Below, in pieces: positions 33,915 through 43,377 of a stretch of DNA of 63,140 nucleotides; positions within the stretch are counted from its first letter, which is position 1; each line of letters opens with the position of its first letter. The position numbers and the translations under genes are program-made. Source of the DNA: an uncultured Acetatifactor sp. (GTDB lineage: Bacteria > Bacillota > Clostridia > Lachnospirales > Lachnospiraceae); assembly GCA_910586515.1 (NCBI GenBank), contig CAJUGL010000008.1:21681-84820 (forward strand), in the 5' to 3' direction. Below the pieces are notes generated by a model. The model was not told the DNA's origin and did not search any database. It saw only the letters and a list, made by a program, of their open reading frames with translations.

Positions 33915-34409
33915 ATGAGCGTTACGATCAATGAATTCCGCATGCCCCGCTATCAGGAGCTGCCGGATATGGGGCTGTATCTGGACCAGGTGGTAAGGTA
34001 TGTCAACAACAGCCTGGAAGCACTGGGCTGTCAGGAGATCACCGCCTCCATGGTAAGCAATTATGTCAAAAAGGGATATATCCAGAGTCCTGTCAGAAAA
34101 CAGTACTATGCGGAACAGATTGCGTATCTGTTTTTTATTTCCATCGCAAAGAATGTGCTGTCCATGGAGAACATAGGCAGACTGTTCGAAATGCAGAAAC
34201 GCACCCATGACACCCCCACGGCATACGATTACTTCTGCAGGGAGCTTGAGAATATGCTGCAGTATATCTTTGGGTACAAGGAGGCGTTGGCAGACGTGGG
34301 GAACAGCGCAAGTCCGGAGAAAAAGATACTGCGCTGCGCCATCACCGCCATGGCACATATCATCTACCTGGGGAACTGTTTTGAGGCCATGGCAGCAGAC
34401 GAAAAATAG
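33915..34409 (+). CDS. DUF1836 family putative regulator
   Basis: 164 residues. EFRMPRYQELPDMGLYLDQVVRYVN, then ITASMVSNYVKKGYI and KQYYAEQIAYLFFISIAKNVLSM are typical of DUF1836, whose N-terminal half resembles a MerR-like HTH. In many Firmicutes it neighbours degV, here divergently, so it may regulate degV and itself through the inverted repeat between them. Confidence 0.85.
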   Translation: MSVTINEFRMPRYQELPDMGLYLDQVVRYVNNSLEALGCQEITASMVSNYVKKGYIQSPVRKQYYAEQIAYLFFISIAKNVLSMENIGRLFEMQKRTHDTPTAYDYFCRELENMLQYIFGYKEALADVGNSASPEKKILRCAITAMAHIIYLGNCFEAMAADEK

Positions 34410-34419
34410 GGGCGGAAAG

Positions 34420-36093
34420 TCAGCCCCACAGCAGCAGCTTCGTATAATCTTCCCTGGGATGACTGAACACTTCCTCTGTCTTCCCCATTTCGATAATATG
34501 CCCCTCTTTCATCACCATAATCCTGTCGCACATCCGGTAGACTACATTGATGTCATGGGAGATAAACAGGCAGGCCAGACGCATTTCTTCCTGCAGCTTC
34601 AGAAACAGTTCCATAATCTGGGCCTGTATTGTCACATCCAGTGCAGATACCGGTTCGTCGGCAATGAGAAAACCCGGATTTGTGATCAGGGCCTGGGCAA
34701 TGCTGACCCGCTGACGCTGTCCCCCGCTGAGCTCCCTGGGGCGTCTGTGAAAATACCGCTCATCCATCCCCACCCGGCGCAGCATATCAAAAGCCGCCGC
34801 CTCCCTGTCCGATTTGGTCATGTCCAGACTTTTATCCAATGCTCCCGCAGCCCGCAGAGGCTCCTGAAGCAGCCACCCAATGGTTTTGGTGGGATTCAGG
34901 CTGCTGTAGGGATCCTGAAATACCATCTGGGGACGGGTGGAACTGTGTATGATTTCCCCCTCAATATGACGGTTCATGCCCAGAATGGCCTTGGACAGGG
35001 ATGTTTTTCCGCAGCCGCTCTCCCCCACCAGACCCAGACTCTCCCCGGCATAAACCTCAAAATCAGCATCCCACACCACGCACTGTCCTTTTTTCCGAAA
35101 AATCCTGTCCCACAGTGACCTCTTCTTCCCGTTTCCGTCTTCCGTCTGTTCCAAAGGCTGATTGTCCTTCCCGTCCTGATAATATACGGATAGATTGCTT
35201 ACCTTGAGAATGGGGGTTCCGGTAGACCCGCCTTCATTGACTTTATCAGTCATTTCCTTTCTGTCCTCTGCCGCAGACAATTCCCCGGCGCCGCTCCCTG
35301 AGCCAGTTCTGCCCTTCACCCGAGAGGGCACGGCTTCCACCAGACGCTTCGTATATGTTTGACCCGGATGGTCAAATACCTGGGCAGCCGTTCCCTCCTC
35401 CACCACACAGCCGTCCTTCATCACTGCCACCCGATGACAGAGCCTTCTGGCCAGATGCAGGTCATGGGTAATAAAAAGCATGGCGTTTTTCTCTTCCTGA
35501 TTAATCTTCCTCAGCAGTTCCACGATCTGATTCTGAATGGTCACGTCCAAAGCGGTGGTGGGTTCGTCAGCCACGATGAGCCTGGGATGAAGAATCACTG
35601 CCATGGCGATCATCACCCGCTGCCTCATCCCCCCGGAAAGCTGATGGGGATAGCTGCCGTATACACGCTCCGCCTCATGAAGCCCAACCGCCCGGAACGT
35701 CTCCAATACCCTGGCCCGGATTTCCTCCCCAGACAGTCCGGTATGAAGCCGCAGAACCTCCTCCACCTGCTTTCCCGCCTTCTGAGTGGGATTCAGACTG
35801 GTCTGGGGTTCCTGAAACACCATGGACATCTCCGCCCCCCGGTATTTCCGGTACAGAGCGCTGTCCCAGGGCTTCCCCGCTTCCCGCAGCACCACATCGT
35901 CAAACAGGACCCGCCCTGTGGTGATCTGCGCAGCCTCAGATACCAGTCCCATCAAAGTCAGCGCAGTGACGGATTTCCCGGAACCGGATTCGCCCACAAT
36001 GCCCAGTATCTCCCCGTCCCGCAGCTCCAGGCTGACATGCTTCACCACCTCCGTGCCGCCGAAGGCAACGGACAAATCTTCTATCTTAATCAT
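34420..36093 (-). CDS. Tandem peptide ABC transporter ATPase (OppD+OppF fusion)
   Basis: 557 residues with two complete ABC domains. The first has Walker A GESGSGKS (about 34-41), signature LSGGMRQRV and Walker B RLIVADEP; the second has GESGCGKT (about 355-362), LSGGQRQRV and GFLIADEP. Both have the Opp/Dpp-specific C-terminal zinc-free tail. They join by a charged linker (about 265-325). Provides both motor subunits of the peptide importer encoded just upstream (OppA, OppB, OppC). Confidence 0.93.
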   Translation of the reverse strand: MIKIEDLSVAFGGTEVVKHVSLELRDGEILGIVGESGSGKSVTALTLMGLVSEAAQITTGRVLFDDVVLREAGKPWDSALYRKYRGAEMSMVFQEPQTSLNPTQKAGKQVEEVLRLHTGLSGEEIRARVLETFRAVGLHEAERVYGSYPHQLSGGMRQRVMIAMAVILHPRLIVADEPTTALDVTIQNQIVELLRKINQEEKNAMLFITHDLHLARRLCHRVAVMKDGCVVEEGTAAQVFDHPGQTYTKRLVEAVPSRVKGRTGSGSGAGELSAAEDRKEMTDKVNEGGSTGTPILKVSNLSVYYQDGKDNQPLEQTEDGNGKKRSLWDRIFRKKGQCVVWDADFEVYAGESLGLVGESGCGKTSLSKAILGMNRHIEGEIIHSSTRPQMVFQDPYSSLNPTKTIGWLLQEPLRAAGALDKSLDMTKSDREAAAFDMLRRVGMDERYFHRRPRELSGGQRQRVSIAQALITNPGFLIADEPVSALDVTIQAQIMELFLKLQEEMRLACLFISHDINVVYRMCDRIMVMKEGHIIEMGKTEEVFSHPREDYTKLLLWG

Positions 36094-36161
36094 CTTGACA
36101 CGTCCCTCCTTCCAAAACCGCAGGAAACCTTCACCGCCCCGGCCAGGCCGGAACCGGGAAT

Positions 36162-37076
36162 TTACTGCCCTGAGTCAAAAGCCCCCTGCCGCCGGATTCC
36201 CTCACTGAACAGGGAAAATCCCAACACAAGCCATACTATGGTCAGTCCCGGCACCAGCGCGCACCAGGGCGCAGACTGCAGATACCCCTGAGCATCCGAA
36301 AGCATGTTGCCCAGACTGGCATCCGGAGGCTGCACCCCTATCCCCAGATAGCTCATGCCGGATTCCGCCAAAATGGCATTGTTGAACCCGATCATCACCG
36401 AAACCCAGAATACGGAAAAAATATTCGGCAGTATATGGACAAACAGAATACGGAATTTTCCCACCTCCATCATCCTGGCCCTCTTGATATAATCCGCATC
36501 CCTCAGCCGGATAAATTCTCCCCGGACAATCCGCACAAAACTGGGGGTAAACACCAAAGACATGGATATGATCACGTTCTGTCTGCCTGTGCCCAGAAGG
36601 CTGATGATCACCAAGGTCAGCAGAATACTGGGGAAGCCGTTCAGGGCATCCGTGATCCGCATTACCGCCTCGTCCAGTATCCCCCCGAAATACCCGGTCA
36701 CCGCTCCCAGAAGAATTCCCGCCAGACCGGAGCAGAACACCACCAGACTGCTGATGACCATTGTAGTCCCCAGTCCCTGCATGACCCTGGAGAATATATC
36801 CCTGCCGAAATTATCCGTGCCGAAAGGGTGTCTTAAGGAAGGACCGGAAAACTTCTCCGCGGCGGACATTGCCGTAGTGCTGTAAGGGGTCCAGAAAAAC
36901 CCCAGTACGCCCAGCACCACGGCAATACCCGTCATCACAATACCGGCATACAGATACTTATTCCACTTTTTCCCGTTTCTCTTCTTCATACCGGCCGCTT
37001 CCCTTCCTGCATGAAACCCTGCCACTCCTGTAAAATGGCATCCTTTGTACCCTGCCCGCTTTTTCCTGAACAGGCC
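36162..37076 (-). CDS. Peptide ABC transporter permease, OppC/DppC type
   Basis: About 304 residues from ATG 37076 (AAAGGGAA just upstream) or 275 from ATG 36989; a frame reaching 37181 would overlap oppB too much. The permease has an OppC N-terminal domain, DNFGRDIFSRVMQGLGTTM, the EAA loop (FIRLRDADYIKRARMMEVGKFRILFVHILPN) and six membrane helices. It forms the inner-membrane channel with OppB. Confidence 0.88.
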   Translation of the reverse strand, partial: GLFRKKRAGYKGCHFTGVAGFHAGREAAGMKKRNGKKWNKYLYAGIVMTGIAVVLGVLGFFWTPYSTTAMSAAEKFSGPSLRHPFGTDNFGRDIFSRVMQGLGTTMVISSLVVFCSGLAGILLGAVTGYFGGILDEAVMRITDALNGFPSILLTLVIISLLGTGRQNVIISMSLVFTPSFVRIVRGEFIRLRDADYIKRARMMEVGKFRILFVHILPNIFSVFWVSVMIGFNNAILAESGMSYLGIGVQPPDASLGNMLSDAQGYLQSAPWCALVPGLTIVWLVLGFSLFSEGIRRQGAFDSGQ

Positions 37077-37113
37077 CATTTCCCTTTCGTCCCAAACAGG
37101 CATTTGCCGCCCA

Positions 37114-38067
37114 TTACGAGATCCGGGGATCCACCACCTTATACAGGACATCCACCAGAAAATAAACAAAGATAACCACAAAGGTAATGTACAAAATCAA
37201 AATCTCCACCACCGGAAAATCCCTGGTGGAAATGGAGCTGATCAGCAGTCTGCCGATACCCGGCAAACCGAACACCTGCTCCACCACAATACTGCCTGCC
37301 ACAATCTCCGCCACAATCATCCCCAGAAAGGTAATCACAGGCATCATGGCATTGCGCAGCACATGCCTGTACATCACTCTTTCCCTGCCGCAGCCCTTGC
37401 TGTAGGCGGTGCGGACATAATCCGAGCCCATCTCCGTCAGCATGGAATTTCGCAGAAATCTTGCCGTCATGGCGATCTTCGGCAGTGCGATGGATATGGC
37501 AGGAAACAGCAGATAACGCAGGAACCCCGGGAAATTTTCCTTATAGCTCACATAACCTCCGGGCGCAAACCATTTTAACAAAATGCCGAACAGCCAGGTT
37601 ACCAGAATGCCCAGAAAAAAAGATGGCACCGCCATAGTCGCCTGGGTGATCACCCCCAGAGCGGCATCCAACGCACGGGAACCGCTTTTTGCCCAAAGTA
37701 CCCCCAGGGGAATGGACACCGCAACAATCAGCCCAAGGGAAAGCACCGCAAGCCACAGGGTCACCGGCAGTTTATCCCCGATCAGTTCCGCCACCGGCAT
37801 CATTTCGTTCATATTTTTGGAATACCGGTAGCTGATGCCAAGGTCTCCCCTCAGCACCCCTGCCGCCCATTTTCCGTAACGCACCAGGGGCGGGTCATTT
37901 AAGCCCAGTTCTTCCCGAAGCGCCTCCTCCCGTTCCGGCGTGGCCTCCGTACCTAAAATCGAAGAAACCACGTCTCCGGGAATGATCTGAAAGGCAAGAA
38001 AGGCAGCCGCGGAAACCAGAAACAATGTCATAATGAGAGTAATGATTTTTTTACCTAAGTATTTCAC
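37114..38067 (-). CDS. Peptide ABC transporter permease, OppB/DppB type
   Basis: 317 residues with six membrane helices. QIIPGDVVSSILGTEATPEREEALREELGL and the EAA loop (VRTAYSKGCGRERVMYRHVLRNAMMP) are normal for OppB. Lies between oppA and oppC, with an unusual 220-bp repeat-filled gap before it. Confidence 0.92.
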   Translation of the reverse strand: MKYLGKKIITLIMTLFLVSAAAFLAFQIIPGDVVSSILGTEATPEREEALREELGLNDPPLVRYGKWAAGVLRGDLGISYRYSKNMNEMMPVAELIGDKLPVTLWLAVLSLGLIVAVSIPLGVLWAKSGSRALDAALGVITQATMAVPSFFLGILVTWLFGILLKWFAPGGYVSYKENFPGFLRYLLFPAISIALPKIAMTARFLRNSMLTEMGSDYVRTAYSKGCGRERVMYRHVLRNAMMPVITFLGMIVAEIVAGSIVVEQVFGLPGIGRLLISSISTRDFPVVEILILYITFVVIFVYFLVDVLYKVVDPRIS

Positions 38068-38088
38068 ACTGCTGCCTCCTATTAAAAT

Positions 38089-38282
38089 CGCTGCGCGATG
38101 GCTCTAAAGGGTTCCGTTTCTTCAGCGCTTTCTCTCGAGAGAAACTTTCATTCCAAAGGGCCCTCATGAAAGTTCCTCTCACGCGCTTTCGAAACTTCAC
38201 CTTCGCTGCGCGATGGCTCTAAAGGGTGATGTTTCTTCTGCGCTTCCTTGCTTTCGAAACTTCACCTTCGCTGCGCGATGGC
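38089..38282. repeat. Tandem/imperfect repeats inside the opp operon
   Basis: CGCTGCGCGATGGCTCTAAAGGG starts at 38,089 and again near 38,205; its first half recurs near 38,267. CTTTCGAAACTTCACCTTCG precedes the last two copies. An inverted repeat (GAGAGAAACTTTCA / TGAAAGTTCCTCTC) lies at 38,137-38,180. They fill the oppA-oppB gap and may lower downstream expression or result from mobile short repeats. Confidence 0.65.
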
Positions 38283-38289
38283 CACCACC

Positions 38290-39999
38290 TTATTCTACAA
38301 TGTACACGGTACTCATGTCCTGCACGTACACGGGATAGAACTTATATCCCGCAAGGCGCTTGCTGATCGCCGTCATATTGGCAGGAGCCTGGATGAAGAC
38401 GCTGCCCGCCTCATCGCAGAGAATCTTCTGCAGCTCCTTGTAATACCCTGCCTTCTCCTCGGGATCCAGCGCAGCCTGGGCCTTTGCATAATTTTCATCA
38501 TAGGCCGCGCTCTGGAAATTGATGAAATTCTTCTTGGAGTCGGTCTGGAAGCGGTTCATCAGGTATCCGGGGGTCATATCGCAGGTAAGGGCGGTAATGG
38601 TGGCGTCAAACTGGCGTCCGTTGTACACCTCGTCAAGCCAGGTGCCGTTCTCCATACCCTTGATGGTGGCGTTAATGCCGATATTCTTCAGCTGCTCCAC
38701 GATGACCTCCCCGGTCTGCATGTGGAACGGGTAAGTGGAGACAATGGCAATCTCCATATCAAATCCGTCCCCGTAGCCTGCGTCTGCCATCAGCTCCTTG
38801 GCCTTCTCCACATTGGCAGTGCTGCCGTAAGTATCGTTCAGGTCCACATAGTACTCCTTCAGAGTAGGCAGCATGGCGGAACTGATCAAAGTACCGTTTC
38901 CCCCTCCCACAAAGCCGTTGATCTCGTCCTTGTCCAAAGCGTAGCTGATGGCCTGGCGCACCCGCACATCGTTCAGCGGTTCCACGGCATTGTTCAGAAA
39001 CAGCGCCTGCACCATATTGGTGGGGGAGGAAATCACCTGATGGCTGTCCTTGAGAGCCTGGGCCTGGGAATCCGTCAGGTAGGCATAGAAATCAACGGTA
39101 CCGCCCTGGAGCTCCATCAGCGATGTATCCCCGTCGCCCATGATCTTGAATTCCACACTGTCCAGATAGGGAAGCCCCTCCTGCCAGTAATCAGGATTCT
39201 TCGCCATGGTGATGCCCTTTAAAGGCTCGTAGGAAACATAAGAAAACGGCCCGGTGCCAACAGGATCCGCCCCTTCCGCCTCCCCGCTTCCCGCGGGAAT
39301 AATGGCTGCCACAAAGCTGTAAATCAGCTCCGTGTTGGCACTTCCTACCGTAACCTGAACCGTCTGTTCGTCGATTATATCAACTGCCTGTATCGTGCTC
39401 AGGGTGGAAATCAAGGGAGTGCCATCCAACAGTCCCGATACCCTCTCCAGAGAGTACTTCACATCCTCAGCAGTCACAGCGTTTCCGTTGTGGAACTTTA
39501 CACCCTCCCGGAGCGTAAAGGTATACACCAACCCGTCCTCCGAAATCGTGTAATCACTGGCAACCGCATTGATCAGATTGCCGTTTTCATCCGGCTTTAC
39601 CAAGCCTTCAAAAATGTTGAATAAAATTTCCTTAGTTCCTGCCGCCGTTGCTTTATGAGGGTCAAGACTGTCGATATCCTGTTGTATTCCTACAACAATG
39701 GAGCCGCCGTACGTAACATCCGACGTCCCCTGTCCGGCCTGGTCCGCCTCCGCTGCGCTTTCTTCGGATGTGCTCTCTTCCGCCGAAGTATCGCCATCCT
39801 GTGCCGCATCGGTGCTCTCCTGCGCCGAACCGGAATCCTGGGAACCTGCCCCGGACTCCACAGAGGAATTATCCCCCGAAGACTCTCCTGTGCCGTCTGC
39901 GCATCCGCCCAGTACAGCCATTGTCAGAAGTGCCGTGAAAAGAAAACCGCAAAGTTTCTTTTTCAAAAGAATGCTTTTCAAATGAAAGACCTTTCTCAT
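38290..39999 (-). CDS. Peptide-binding lipoprotein, OppA/DppA type
   Basis: 569 residues from ATG 39999 (AGGAG upstream). A lipoprotein signal ends at LGGC (Cys33), followed by a long Ser/Glu/Asp/Gly-rich linker (about 35-95) typical of Clostridia, then an SBP_bac_5 domain (GGSIVVGIQQDIDSLDPHKA, YTFTLREGVKFHNG, TAEDVKYSLER). Captures peptides at the cell surface for the OppBC-DF importer. First gene of the operon. Confidence 0.93.
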   Translation of the reverse strand: MRKVFHLKSILLKKKLCGFLFTALLTMAVLGGCADGTGESSGDNSSVESGAGSQDSGSAQESTDAAQDGDTSAEESTSEESAAEADQAGQGTSDVTYGGSIVVGIQQDIDSLDPHKATAAGTKEILFNIFEGLVKPDENGNLINAVASDYTISEDGLVYTFTLREGVKFHNGNAVTAEDVKYSLERVSGLLDGTPLISTLSTIQAVDIIDEQTVQVTVGSANTELIYSFVAAIIPAGSGEAEGADPVGTGPFSYVSYEPLKGITMAKNPDYWQEGLPYLDSVEFKIMGDGDTSLMELQGGTVDFYAYLTDSQAQALKDSHQVISSPTNMVQALFLNNAVEPLNDVRVRQAISYALDKDEINGFVGGGNGTLISSAMLPTLKEYYVDLNDTYGSTANVEKAKELMADAGYGDGFDMEIAIVSTYPFHMQTGEVIVEQLKNIGINATIKGMENGTWLDEVYNGRQFDATITALTCDMTPGYLMNRFQTDSKKNFINFQSAAYDENYAKAQAALDPEEKAGYYKELQKILCDEAGSVFIQAPANMTAISKRLAGYKFYPVYVQDMSTVYIVE

Positions 40000-40053
40000 T
40001 CTGCTCTTCTCCTCTTCGATTAATAAACCTCTCACTATTCAATTGTTTCCCTC

Positions 40054-40081
40054 ATTTTACCATAGAATACAGGAAATGCAA
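40054..40081 (-). promoter_or_regulatory. Promoter of the opp operon
   Basis: Minus strand TTGCAT (40081-40076), 16 bases, TAAAAT (40059-40054), about 45 bp before the oppA ribosome site. Confidence 0.7.
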
Positions 40082-40275
40082 GTATTTTATTCAGTACATA
40101 TTTTTACTGTATTTTTTTGTCGGAATGCCAATTAGTGTGCATAAATCGTACGTTATTTACAGGAAGAATCATTATAAGCAGTAAAGGCAATCTCATTTTG
40201 GCAATTATGTGGATTCTTGGATCACCTTTTACATGTATGGAATCAAAATAGCAAACATGGATGGAATTGCAATTT

Positions 40276-40328
40276 ATTCTAATCATTCTAACCAAACGAT
40301 TGACAAGAATGATTAGAATGATTAAAAT
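40276..40328 (+). promoter_or_regulatory. Promoter overlapped by a 14-bp inverted repeat
   Basis: TTGACA (40300-40305), 17 bases, TAAAAT (40323-40328) drives the AlbA_2 gene. ATTCTAATCATTCT at 40276-40289 is perfectly repeated in inverted form at 40306-40319, spanning the -35 and the spacer, so a repressor is likely. The AlbA_2 protein, when intact, is a candidate DNA-binding regulator. Confidence 0.75.
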
Positions 40329-40358
40329 GTGGGTAGAATAAAAGCAGGAGGCAGTCAG

Positions 40359-40949
40359 ATGATTTTTCAGGAAAGTGAAACGGTTGAACTAAAAGCAATT
40401 ATGGTGGAAGATATAAAAAAGGAAATCATTGCTTTTGCAAACTGCAAAGGAGGAAAACTGTACATCGGCGTTCAGGATGATGGAACAGTGTCAGGACTGG
40501 ATAACCCAGACGAAACTTCTCTGCAGATCAGCAATATGGTTCGAGACGCAATTAAACCGGATCTGACGATGTTTCTTCACCATGAAACAATAACAGTCGG
40601 CGATAAGAAAATCGTTGCAGTTGATATTCAGCAGGGAACAGAACGGCCATATTATATAGCCAAAAAGGGACTGCGTCCTGAAGGCGTTTATGTTCGTCAG
40701 GGTTATTCCTCTGTTCCGGCCACAAATACAGCAATCCGTCGTATGATAAAAGAAACTGACGGAGATTATTTTGAAGAAATGCGGTCTTTGGAACAGAATT
40801 TAACTTTTGAAAGTGCAAAAAAAATATTTGCTGAACGAAATGTAAAGTTTGGTCTCACACAAATACTTTTTTATATGATTTTGTTTCCCTTTTCTCTTAT
40901 CTGCGTCCATAATGTCTTGCAGAAAGGTATCACACAAGGGAAGCAATAA
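40359..40949 (+). pseudogene. AlbA_2/divergent-AAA-type regulator, C-terminally truncated
   Basis: ATG 40359 has AGGAGG upstream. Residues about 1-155 match the AlbA_2 domain of ATP-dependent transcriptional regulators (FQESETVELKAIMVEDIKKEIIAFANCKGGKLYIGVQDDG, spaced GLRPEGVYVRQGYSSVPAT). Homologues are about 400-500 residues; here the family match stops after ERNVKFGLTQ and a hydrophobic 28-residue tail with no family match follows. Truncated, probably by deletion. Confidence 0.75.
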
Positions 40950-40986
40950 GGGAAAGCTCACCTGTAGTATCAGAGCGTTCAGCACT

Positions 40987-41315
40987 TTACTTCAAGTGCT
41001 TTATAAATACTTCATCTTGATTCTTCGCTTTACATCCGACTGCTTTAACGTATCCATGTCTTTTGTAAAAGCGTGCAGCGGTAACTTCACGGGCTTGAAT
41101 TGAATGAATCCGATAACTTTATCATTCATAGAAGTTCTGACGAAGGCAACATTATCACCATCATCATTCATTTCTTTAAACAACCCGTTCCAATCTTTAA
41201 TTGCATGACCCAACTCTAAAAAATACTTCTTAAAAGCCGTTTGGAACAGCGGATTGGAGAAGTCGGAAATCATTATGTCAGAATAGGGGCGGTCATCTTT
41301 GTTTAAGTTGTACAT
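40987..41315 (-). pseudogene. GNAT acetyltransferase with internal deletion
   Basis: The N-terminus (MYNLNKDDRPYSDIMISDFS, then KVIGFIQFKPVKL) is that of a GNAT enzyme. The middle acetyl-CoA binding region is missing, and the C-terminal end (ARFYKRHGYVKAVGCKAKNQDEVFIKHLK) appears in another frame directly afterwards. So an internal segment was lost and the frame shifted. Confidence 0.75.
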
Positions 41316-41457
41316 AAGGTTATAGCAATGGGGAATACTTTCATCGATATATCCGAGAAAGATACGGCCCCGGCAAAGGTAAAAATATTTTCCGAAAAAA
41401 TGAACCCCCTGCAAAGTCACGGCGAATATAGGGTGAACAGGCAAAGGAGGTGAAACA

Positions 41458-41991
41458 GTGGACGCAAGAGAAATAGAAAGATGTATCGACGATTTCGGTA
41501 CGGATATATACAGATTTTGCCTGAAACTCTGCGGAGACAAAGCGGATGCCGAGGATTTATATCAGCAGACTTTCCTGAAAGCGTTGGAAACAGAATGGAC
41601 TCTTGACTGGGAGAAAAACCCAAAAGCGCTGTTTTTTTCATTGGCTCATAATCTTTGGAAAAGCGCCAGAAGAAAACAGGCGCGAAGAAACACCATTGCC
41701 CCCTGCGGCAATTTTGATGACGAAACAGAAACGGTACTGCGATCTGATGAGAGAATTGAGGAAGGTTATCTTCAAAAGGAACTGATTACACAAGTCCGCC
41801 GGATCATACAGACCCTTCCCGAAAAATTTCAGGTACCGCTGATCTTATACTACCTTTCCGAATGTTCCGTAGAGCAGATAGCGGCAATCCTGAAGAAACC
41901 TCCCGGCACCGTGAAAAGTCGATTGTTCAGGGGAAGAAGCTTAATTAAAAAAAGATTGGAGGATATCGGTTATGAGAGAGAATCATTCTGA
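41458..41991 (+). CDS. ECF RNA polymerase sigma factor
   Basis: 177 residues from GTG 41458 with AAAGGAGGTGAAACA upstream. Region 2 (IYRFCLKLCGDKADAEDLYQQTFLKAL) and region 4 (LPEKFQVPLILYYLSECSVEQIAAILKKPPGTVKSRLFRGRSLI) are complete. Overlaps the next gene by 20 bases; the unit of three genes is an autonomous envelope-signalling module. Confidence 0.93.
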   Translation: MDAREIERCIDDFGTDIYRFCLKLCGDKADAEDLYQQTFLKALETEWTLDWEKNPKALFFSLAHNLWKSARRKQARRNTIAPCGNFDDETETVLRSDERIEEGYLQKELITQVRRIIQTLPEKFQVPLILYYLSECSVEQIAAILKKPPGTVKSRLFRGRSLIKKRLEDIGYERESF

Positions 41992-42379
41992 CAGAAAAAT
42001 ACCTGACACGAACGCATCTGCCATAAAGATAGAAGATTTGGTCCGGGCTTCTATGAAAACGGCTGATGTTCCCGCACCGGAACTGAATAATAAACTTAAA
42101 GCGGATCTGTACCGGCAGCAGGCCGTCCTGCGAAAACAGTCTGCCGTCCATAAAGTATCGCTTTGGTATCTGCCCATGGTTTTAAATCTGATCACGTTTT
42201 CCCTGCTAGCTATTCTGGCGCTGATCATGATTGAAAACCGTTATTTATCCTGTTTTGCAGCCGGTATCTGCTTCTATGTGGGCGCAGCCGGTATAATGCT
42301 TACCGTAGTAGGCATAAAAAGAGCAAATATAAAAGAGGAAATCACAATCCACATGAAGAAAAGTGAGGTATTGATATGA
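41972..42379 (+). CDS. Two-TM anti-sigma-like protein
   Basis: 135 residues. A cytoplasmic part of about 65 (with APELNNKLKADLYRQQ) precedes two membrane helices (about 67-88 and 94-115). The position directly after an ECF sigma gene, with overlap, suggests a membrane anti-sigma factor. No domain is recognised. Confidence 0.65.
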   Translation: MRENHSDRKIPDTNASAIKIEDLVRASMKTADVPAPELNNKLKADLYRQQAVLRKQSAVHKVSLWYLPMVLNLITFSLLAILALIMIENRYLSCFAAGICFYVGAAGIMLTVVGIKRANIKEEITIHMKKSEVLI

Positions 42380-43266
42380 ATCGTACAAAAAATGGCAGAC
42401 TTGCGGTTTCCATTGGCATTATCGTTATCCTGTTGATTCTTATTTTACGGTTTGTAATATATTTTTTCAAAAGTGAAGGGTTCAGCGGCCTTTCCCTACT
42501 GTTTCCCATACTGCTTTTAGGCTTTATCCTTTTTGCCCTGTGCACCTTTTCTTTTTTTGCGGCATGGGTATATCAGGATTGTAAAAGAAGGGACGAGGAC
42601 CCGGTACTGTGGGCGGTTGTGGTTTTTGCAGCCACACCCTTTATGGGATTGCTGATTTACTTTCTGCGCCGTTCAGAAGTCAAAACGGTCTGTCAGGCCT
42701 GCGGAAAACGGATTTCGGTAAAGGCAAACTACTGCGAAAAATGCGGAACACCTATTAACAGGGAGAACAACGATCTTATGTTAAAACAGGGAACACATCA
42801 CTTGAATTTTATTATTGCCGGCATTGTGAGCATGACACTCATGCTGCTGTGCCTGACAGGTTTTATCATCAGTGTCGCCATGGAAAACAGGACCGACACA
42901 AATGCCGCCGCTGAGGACCGCATATGGAACTTTGGCACAATCAGCATGAATTATAACACTTATCTGGATGATGTCTGGAAACTGGATTTCAGAAGCGCCG
43001 ATGAAGGATTTGTAAAGGAACAGAATATGACCATTACAGACGCAGACACCCAGATGCTTTCCGCTGATATTTCCTGCGGCACTGTACCTGATGGCGCAAC
43101 ACTTGTGCTGTGGCTGGTACAGGGGGAGACCGCAATATCCATTGATGTCACAAACCTTTCAGAACCCCTGCAGTATGCGCTGAATGAATTTGAAAATGGA
43201 AAAATTCATGTCAGACTGCAAATCAACGGTGTGGAAGATACTGTATCAGAAATTTATATTCGATAA
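42376..43266 (+). CDS. Zinc-ribbon membrane protein of the sigma module
   Basis: 296 residues. Two membrane helices at the N-terminus (about 10-30 and 38-58), a third near 75-95, a zinc ribbon (VCQACGKRISVKANYCEKCGTPI, four Cys) in the cytoplasm, then another membrane helix (about 145-170) and an extracytoplasmic beta domain. Overlaps the preceding gene by 4 bases. It may sense an envelope condition for the sigma factor. Function inferred from context. Confidence 0.7.
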   Translation: MNRTKNGRLAVSIGIIVILLILILRFVIYFFKSEGFSGLSLLFPILLLGFILFALCTFSFFAAWVYQDCKRRDEDPVLWAVVVFAATPFMGLLIYFLRRSEVKTVCQACGKRISVKANYCEKCGTPINRENNDLMLKQGTHHLNFIIAGIVSMTLMLLCLTGFIISVAMENRTDTNAAAEDRIWNFGTISMNYNTYLDDVWKLDFRSADEGFVKEQNMTITDADTQMLSADISCGTVPDGATLVLWLVQGETAISIDVTNLSEPLQYALNEFENGKIHVRLQINGVEDTVSEIYIR

Positions 43267-43377
43267 TTAGTATGATAGCACCAGAGAACCTCTCTTTTCC
43301 GTGCAGATACGGAGAGGAAACTGCACAGAACATGTGATACACTGAAAGACAGACGGAAGGATTGGAGGAAAATGACT

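Noticed and set aside
38089..38282. CRISPR array in the opp operon
   Set aside because: Copies are uneven in length and spacing and there are no cas genes.
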